Assembly: GCA_048498415.1 (NCBI GenBank)
Contig: JBEHYA010000018.1
Span: forward strand, 1 to 26,401
DNA: 26,401 nucleotides
Source of the DNA: JBEHYA01 sp048498415
GTDB taxonomy: Bacteria > Pseudomonadota > Alphaproteobacteria > UBA9219 > RGZA01
Direction: 5' to 3'
How positions within the stretch are numbered: the stretch's first letter is position 1; every line of letters starts with the position of its first letter. The notes under the pieces were generated by a model. The model was not told where the DNA came from. It saw only the letters and a program-made list of their open reading frames with translations, and searched no databases. The translations under genes were made by a program, and so were the position numbers. Shown here piece by piece: positions 23,316-26,401 of the stretch.

Positions 23316-23845
23316 TGGGAGAGAAACGCATTCATCTTGGCACGATCATCGCGCCGCATGGCGTGAGGGGCGATGTGAAGGTTAAAAGCCTGGCGCAGAA
23401 CCCTGCGGATGTATGTGCGTATGGCGCGCTTCAAAATGAAGAAGGCCGTGCGTTTGACGCGCAGCTTTTAAGCATTGTGAATGATGTGGCGATTATACGC
23501 CTGAAGGGCGTGGATGGCCGCGATGAGGCCGAGAAGCTGGCCAAAGCCAAAACGAAATTATACATCAGCCGGGCACAGATGCCTGCGCTGGACGGCAATG
23601 AATTTTACGGCGAAGACTATAAGGGCCTTCGCGCGATTGATCAAAACGGCAAGGAAGTGGCGGTTGCCAGCGACGTAGTGAATTACGGTGCAGGCAACGT
23701 GCTGGTATTGCAGGGCGAAAAAGAATTTATGTTGCCGATTGCTCCGCCGTTTGTGGAAACGCCGGATTTTAAGGCCGGCACGGTGCGCGTGTTTATTCCC
23801 GATGACTGGCTGAGTGATAAAAAGCCAGCAAAGGAGAAAGCATGA
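23315..23845 (+). CDS. rimM: 16S rRNA processing protein RimM
   Basis: The 176-aa assembly factor binds S19 in the 30S head and helps 16S rRNA maturation. The N-terminal domain opens with LGTIIAPHGVRGDVKVKSL; the EAEKLAKAKTKLYISRAQMP stretch and the EFYGEDYKGL motif (near 97) begin the PRC-barrel domain, and FMLPIAPPFV follows. The C-terminal tail is Lys-rich. It starts inside the TAATG shared with the DUF559 stop and overlaps trmD by the ATGA at its end, so rimM and trmD are coupled. The conserved function and full length suggest the cassette insertion left it intact. Confidence 0.93.
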   Translation: MGEKRIHLGTIIAPHGVRGDVKVKSLAQNPADVCAYGALQNEEGRAFDAQLLSIVNDVAIIRLKGVDGRDEAEKLAKAKTKLYISRAQMPALDGNEFYGEDYKGLRAIDQNGKEVAVASDVVNYGAGNVLVLQGEKEFMLPIAPPFVETPDFKAGTVRVFIPDDWLSDKKPAKEKA

Positions 23846-24540
23846 CGTGGCACGCGCATGTTTTGACGCTGTTTCCGGAGATGTTTCCGGGGCCGCTTGG
23901 CCATTCGCTGGCGGGCAAGGCTTTGGAGAGCGGGATTTGGCAGCTGAGCGCCACGCAGATCCGGGATTTTGCCACCGATAAACACCACACCGTCGATGAT
24001 ACGCCGTTCGGCGGCGGGGCGGGGATGCTGCTCAAACCCGACGTGGTGGATGCGGCGCTGGCAAGTTTGCCTTTGGGGGCGCATACAATTTACTTATCGC
24101 CGCGTGGCACGCCGCTGAGCCAGAATAAATTACGCGAACTGGCCGCCATGCCGCGGGTTGCGTTTTTGTGCGGGCGGTATGAAGGGGTGGATCAGCGCGT
24201 CATTGATAAGCATCAGCTGGATGAAGTGAGTCTGGGTGACTTTGTTTTGGCGGGCGGCGAAGTGGCGGCGATGACCATTATAGAGGGCATCGTGCGGTTG
24301 CTTCCCGGTGCCCTGGGCAATGCCGAGACGCATGATGAGGAAAGTTTCGCGGGCGGCCTGCTGGAATACCCGCATTATACCCGCCCTGCGGAATGGCAGG
24401 GCCGGGCGGTGCCGGACGTGCTTATCTCCGGCGATCATGCGAAAATAAAGGCCTGGCGGCAGGCCGAGGCTGAAAAGTTAACGGCGGCCCGCCGGCCCGA
24501 TTTATGGGCGGAATGGCTGAAAACGCATAAAGCGCGCTGA
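23842..24540 (+). CDS. trmD: tRNA (guanine37-N1)-methyltransferase TrmD
   Basis: This 232-aa SpoU-TrmD (trefoil knot) enzyme methylates G37 next to the anticodon and prevents frameshifting. It shows HHTVDDTPFGGGAGMLLKPD (48-67), LCGRYEGVDQRV (109-120), the knot LGDFVLAGGEVAAM (131-144), and ESFAGGLLEYPHYTRP. Aligned by count to E. coli, Arg154 is Arg152 here, while the position of catalytic Asp169 is Glu167, a conservative change. The start ATG overlaps the rimM stop, preceded by AAAGGAGAAAG inside rimM. It is a single, full-length gene with no fusion. Confidence 0.97.
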   Translation: MTWHAHVLTLFPEMFPGPLGHSLAGKALESGIWQLSATQIRDFATDKHHTVDDTPFGGGAGMLLKPDVVDAALASLPLGAHTIYLSPRGTPLSQNKLRELAAMPRVAFLCGRYEGVDQRVIDKHQLDEVSLGDFVLAGGEVAAMTIIEGIVRLLPGALGNAETHDEESFAGGLLEYPHYTRPAEWQGRAVPDVLISGDHAKIKAWRQAEAEKLTAARRPDLWAEWLKTHKAR

Positions 24541-24565
24541 AAGCCATATAATCTGTTGATTTGGT

Positions 24566-24592
24566 CGGGGCTTTTGTGGTTATTAAGCCCCG
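24566..24592 (+). promoter_or_regulatory. Stem-loop leader upstream of rplS
   Basis: CGGGGCTT pairs perfectly with AAGCCCCG around an 11-base loop, ending six bases before the GGAG ribosome site of rplS. It has no T-run, so it is not a plain terminator. It could be a translational control element or an mRNA processing site between trmD and rplS; neither is shown. Confidence 0.45.
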
Positions 24593-24607
24593 TTATTGGA
24601 GATACCT

Positions 24608-25027
24608 ATGAATTTACTGCAAAAGATCGAAGCCGCGCAGCTGGACAAGCTGATGGAAGGCAAAAACATTCCCGATTTCGCGCCGGGCGATACCGTGCGC
24701 GTGGGCGTGAAGGTGAAAGAAGGCAGCCGCGAACGCGTGCAGGTCTATGAAGGCATTTGCACCGCCCGCCGTAATGCAGGCGTCAATTCCTCGTTTGCCG
24801 TGCGCAAAATCAGCTTGGGCGAAGGTGTGGAACGTGTGTTCCCGCTGTACAGCCCGAAGCTGGACAGCATCACGCTGGTCCGCCGTGGCGATGTGCGCCG
24901 CGCCAAGCTGTATTACCTGCGCGATCTGCGCGGCAAGAGCGCGCGTATTTCCGAACGCACCACCGGCGTTGGCATGGTTGATGGCCGCGAAGCCGAAGAA
25001 GGCGAAAAGAAGCAGGCGGCGGAATAA
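24608..25027 (+). CDS. rplS: 50S ribosomal protein L19
   Basis: The 139-aa L19 sits at the subunit interface and forms bridges with 16S rRNA. It shows PDFAPGDTVRVGVKVKEGSR, QVYEGICTARRNAGVNSSF, and VERVFPLYSPKLDSI, all family signatures, followed by RRGDVRRAKLYYLRDLRGKSARI. The last 20 residues form a charged Glu/Lys tail. The ATG at 24608 has GGAG at 24598-24601; a TTG at 24596 in frame is ignored. It closes the ffh block, followed by a strong terminator. In most alphaproteobacteria leuC follows nearby; here murI on the other strand intervenes. Confidence 0.97.
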   Translation: MNLLQKIEAAQLDKLMEGKNIPDFAPGDTVRVGVKVKEGSRERVQVYEGICTARRNAGVNSSFAVRKISLGEGVERVFPLYSPKLDSITLVRRGDVRRAKLYYLRDLRGKSARISERTTGVGMVDGREAEEGEKKQAAE

Positions 25028-25048
25028 GTTTTCTGTCTATAGAAATTC

Positions 25049-25076
25049 AAAAGGCGGCTTTCGGGCCGCCTTTTTT
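25049..25076 (+). terminator. Rho-independent terminator after rplS
   Basis: AAAAGGCGGC pairs with GCCGCCTTTT across a TTTCGG loop and runs into six T, about 20 bases beyond the rplS stop. Confidence 0.93.
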
Positions 25077-25080
25077 ATTT

Positions 25081-25118
25081 TCCCCTCTCTCAGAGAGGGG
25101 CTAGGGGCGGGAGAGGCT
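25081..25118 (+). repeat. Solo family D repeat (relative of the DUF559 cassette ends)
   Basis: TCCCCTCTCT then AGAGAGGGG form a hairpin, followed by CTAGGGGCGGGAGAGG. This aligns by eye with the cassette end (hairpin, then TCAGGGGAGGGGTTGG) but has diverged. No DUF559 gene or second end lies nearby, so it is a solo end. Confidence 0.6.
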
Positions 25119-25135
25119 TTCCCATTAAACACGGA

Positions 25136-25205
25136 CATACCAGCGAAAGCTGGTATCCAGTTTCTCCAGCCGCAATAAAACTGGATTCCGGCTTACGCCG
25201 GAATG
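25136..25205 (+). repeat. Bipartite palindromic repeat, CATNCC-type (family B relative)
   Basis: The left arm starts CATACCAGCG, the right arm ends CGCCGGAATG, and the inner sides meet as ATCCAGT and ACTGGAT. The two arms fit a common CAT-CC-GCG-AAG-C-GG-ATCC frame on opposite strands. It lies between the rplS terminator and murI. Confidence 0.65.
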
Positions 25206-25247
25206 TTCGTAATTGGGAAATAGTTTGTTTAAAGAAGAAGCTACCAT

Positions 25248-25274
25248 GGTATCCCGCATCAAGTGCGGGATGAC
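25248..25274 (-). repeat. Solo arm of family B repeat
   Basis: Read on the minus strand, TCATCCCGCACTTGATGCGG matches the left arm of copy 1 at 11249 (one base changed), with the remaining GGATACC close to GGATCCA. No partner arm of the same type lies nearby. Confidence 0.65.
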
Positions 25275-25281
25275 AGTAGAA

Positions 25282-25998
25282 TTATTGTGCGTATTCCGGG
25301 TGCCGTTGCAGGTAATCGGCGAGGGCTTCGCTTACTGCTTCGGGCTGTGCGATGATGGGGGCGCCTTCGGGGAGGACTTCGCGGAAAATATCCTCGATAT
25401 GCGCGTAATGGGTGCAGCCGAGAATAAAGCGTTTAACGTCGCCGCGCATAAGCAGCAAATTCGCGTAGCGCTTCACCATTTCCTTGATTTCAGCGCGCGG
25501 GAGCCCGCGTTCGATGGCGCTTGCTAGATCCGGGCAGGGCTGCTGGAAGACTTTGAGTTCCGGCCGCAGCTTTTCGATTTCCACCGGGAACACGTTTGAT
25601 TCAACCGTGCGGGTGGTGGCGAACACGCCGATATTGCCGGGCTCGATGGCGCCGAATTTGGCGGCCCAGCCGGTGTGCGTGGCAAATTCCACGGTGGGCA
25701 CCACGATGCCCAGCACGTTGTGACCCGGAAGGTTTTGCGCGGGCAGCCATTTTTGCTGCAGGCGCCGCGCGGCCACCGCGCTGGCGGTATTGCAGGCGAG
25801 CACCACCAGCTTGCAGCCCTGATTAAATAAATGCGTGACGCCTTTGGCGGTGAGATCGATGACTTCTTCCGCTGGGCGGTCGCCATAGGGCATGTGGGCG
25901 GTATCGGCGTAATAGAAAAAAGTCTGGCCGGGCAGTCGCTTTTTGGCTGCCGCCAGAATGGTCTCCCCGCCGATGCCGCTATCGAATAATCCAATCAT
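25282..25998 (-). CDS. murI: Glutamate racemase
   Basis: The 238-aa enzyme interconverts L- and D-glutamate for peptidoglycan without a cofactor. The N-terminus IGLFDSGIGG, the YYADTAHMPYGDRP stretch, the first catalytic cysteine in ACNTASAVAARRL (near residue 69), the GIVVPTVEFA region and the second in GCTHYAHI are all present. It is at the short end for the family, but both cysteines and the D-S-G motif are intact. It starts at ATG 25998 and diverges from leuC across a family A repeat. No operon partner is seen in the window. Confidence 0.95.
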   Translation of the reverse strand: MIGLFDSGIGGETILAAAKKRLPGQTFFYYADTAHMPYGDRPAEEVIDLTAKGVTHLFNQGCKLVVLACNTASAVAARRLQQKWLPAQNLPGHNVLGIVVPTVEFATHTGWAAKFGAIEPGNIGVFATTRTVESNVFPVEIEKLRPELKVFQQPCPDLASAIERGLPRAEIKEMVKRYANLLLMRGDVKRFILGCTHYAHIEDIFREVLPEGAPIIAQPEAVSEALADYLQRHPEYAQ

Positions 25999-26017
25999 GT
26001 TTTATGCCTAACACAGC

Positions 26018-26098
26018 GTATGCCCCGGCGGAAGCCGGGGGCCATTTATCCGCATTTGGAGTGTTGATGAATGGGCCCCGGCTTCCGCCGGGGCATAC
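26018..26098 (+). repeat. Bipartite palindromic repeat, family A copy 3
   Basis: GTATGCCCCGGCGGAAGCC opens and GGCTTCCGCCGGGGCATAC closes the element, so both arms are of the GGCGGAAGCC type, unlike copies 1 and 2. The 81-base length equals copy 2. It lies in the divergent murI/leuC intergenic region, close to where promoters would be. Confidence 0.87.
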
Positions 26099-26173
26099 AT
26101 ATAACTGGTTTTTCTTCGCCCCTTGATTGAGGAAAAAGGTTATGCGCAAATATCGCCCCTTATGAGAGATAGT

Positions 26174-26401
26174 ATGGCAAAAACACTCTACGACAAAATC
26201 TGGCAAAATCATGTTGTGACCACGCTGCCCGACGGCACGGCGGTTCTTTATATCGACCGGCATCTGGTGCACGAAGTCACCTCGCCGCAGGCGTTTGAAG
26301 GGTTGCGCATGGCGGGCCGCAAGGTGCACCGGCCGGCGGCCACGCTGGCCGTGGCCGACCCTACCGTGCCGCCCTCCAAAGAACGGCTGCAGGGCATACG
26401 C
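26174..26401 (+). CDS. leuC: 3-isopropylmalate dehydratase large subunit, 5' part
   Basis: Only the first 76 codons lie in the window. MAKTLYDKIWQNHVV, then LYIDRHLVHEVTSPQAFEGL and GRKVHRP, match LeuC, the iron-sulfur isomerase subunit of leucine synthesis that works with LeuD. The [4Fe-4S] cysteines lie beyond the right edge. The frame is open to the last base. The ATG at 26174 is 9 bases after a seven-codon mini-frame (26142-26165) ending in a Leu codon. Synteny with rplS supports the call. Confidence 0.95.
   Translation, partial: MAKTLYDKIWQNHVVTTLPDGTAVLYIDRHLVHEVTSPQAFEGLRMAGRKVHRPAATLAVADPTVPPSKERLQGIR

Noticed and set aside
22800..23320. Target-site duplication around the DUF559 cassette
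   Set aside because: Flanks read AAT on the left and TAA on the right; no convincing duplicated stretch.
26142..26165. Classical leucine attenuator upstream of leuC
   Set aside because: Only one Leu codon, no run, and no following terminator/antiterminator stems; listed only as a weak observation.

Overview
The window looks like a chromosomal segment of an alphaproteobacterium of moderately high GC content. The evidence is protein sequence character and synteny. It holds a rplK-rplA-rplJ-rplL block, an ffh-rpsP-rimM-trmD-rplS block followed by leuC, CysQ, MutM and UbiE of alphaproteobacterial type, and a giant two-TM coiled-coil protein resembling the polar organisers known in this class. 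I cannot name the genus. Some usual alphaproteobacterial neighbours are missing (no rpoBC after rplL, no ubiB after ubiE, no glnD next to mutS), so the lineage is rearranged or deep-branching.

Layout. 1-2700: ribosomal protein block with two autoregulatory leaders, an L1-binding rRNA mimic before rplK and an L10 leader before rplJ, closed by a strong terminator. 2709-3962: an AT-richer two-gene minus-strand cassette (DUF488 protein plus a partner with a GxWxRLYP motif). 4148-6701: minus strand, a GCS2/YbdK-type carboxylate-amine ligase and an unrecognised 338-aa protein. 6817-9474: mutS. 9579-11216: a divergent pair, a GNAT-like protein and an unrecognised 212-aa protein. 11649-17624: a 1991-aa membrane-anchored coiled-coil protein. 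17817-20747: cysQ, mutM (minus), a small hypothetical gene (minus) and ubiE. 20923-25027: the ffh to rplS translation/secretion block, interrupted between rpsP and rimM by a roughly 0.5-kb DUF559 endonuclease-like cassette with near-perfect 42-bp terminal inverted repeats. 25282-26401: murI (minus) and the 5' part of leuC.

The noncoding space is unusually rich in dispersed palindromic repeats. I separate four families by eye: A (GGGGCATAC-ended, three copies), B (CTCATCCC-ended, two full copies plus relatives), C (GTCATTGCGAG-ended, two copies) and D (CCCCTCCC/GGGAGGGG hairpins, including the DUF559 cassette ends). Families A and C are bipartite, with two different arms, and occur in opposite orientations at different loci, like BIMEs built from REP sequences.

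Most interesting items: the DUF559 inverted-repeat cassette whose right end supplies the rimM ribosome binding site; the bipartite repeat families; the giant GPR/TipN-like protein; and the DUF488 pair sitting where rpoBC would be expected. All statements come from reading the sequence; no database search, folding or composition calculation was run.
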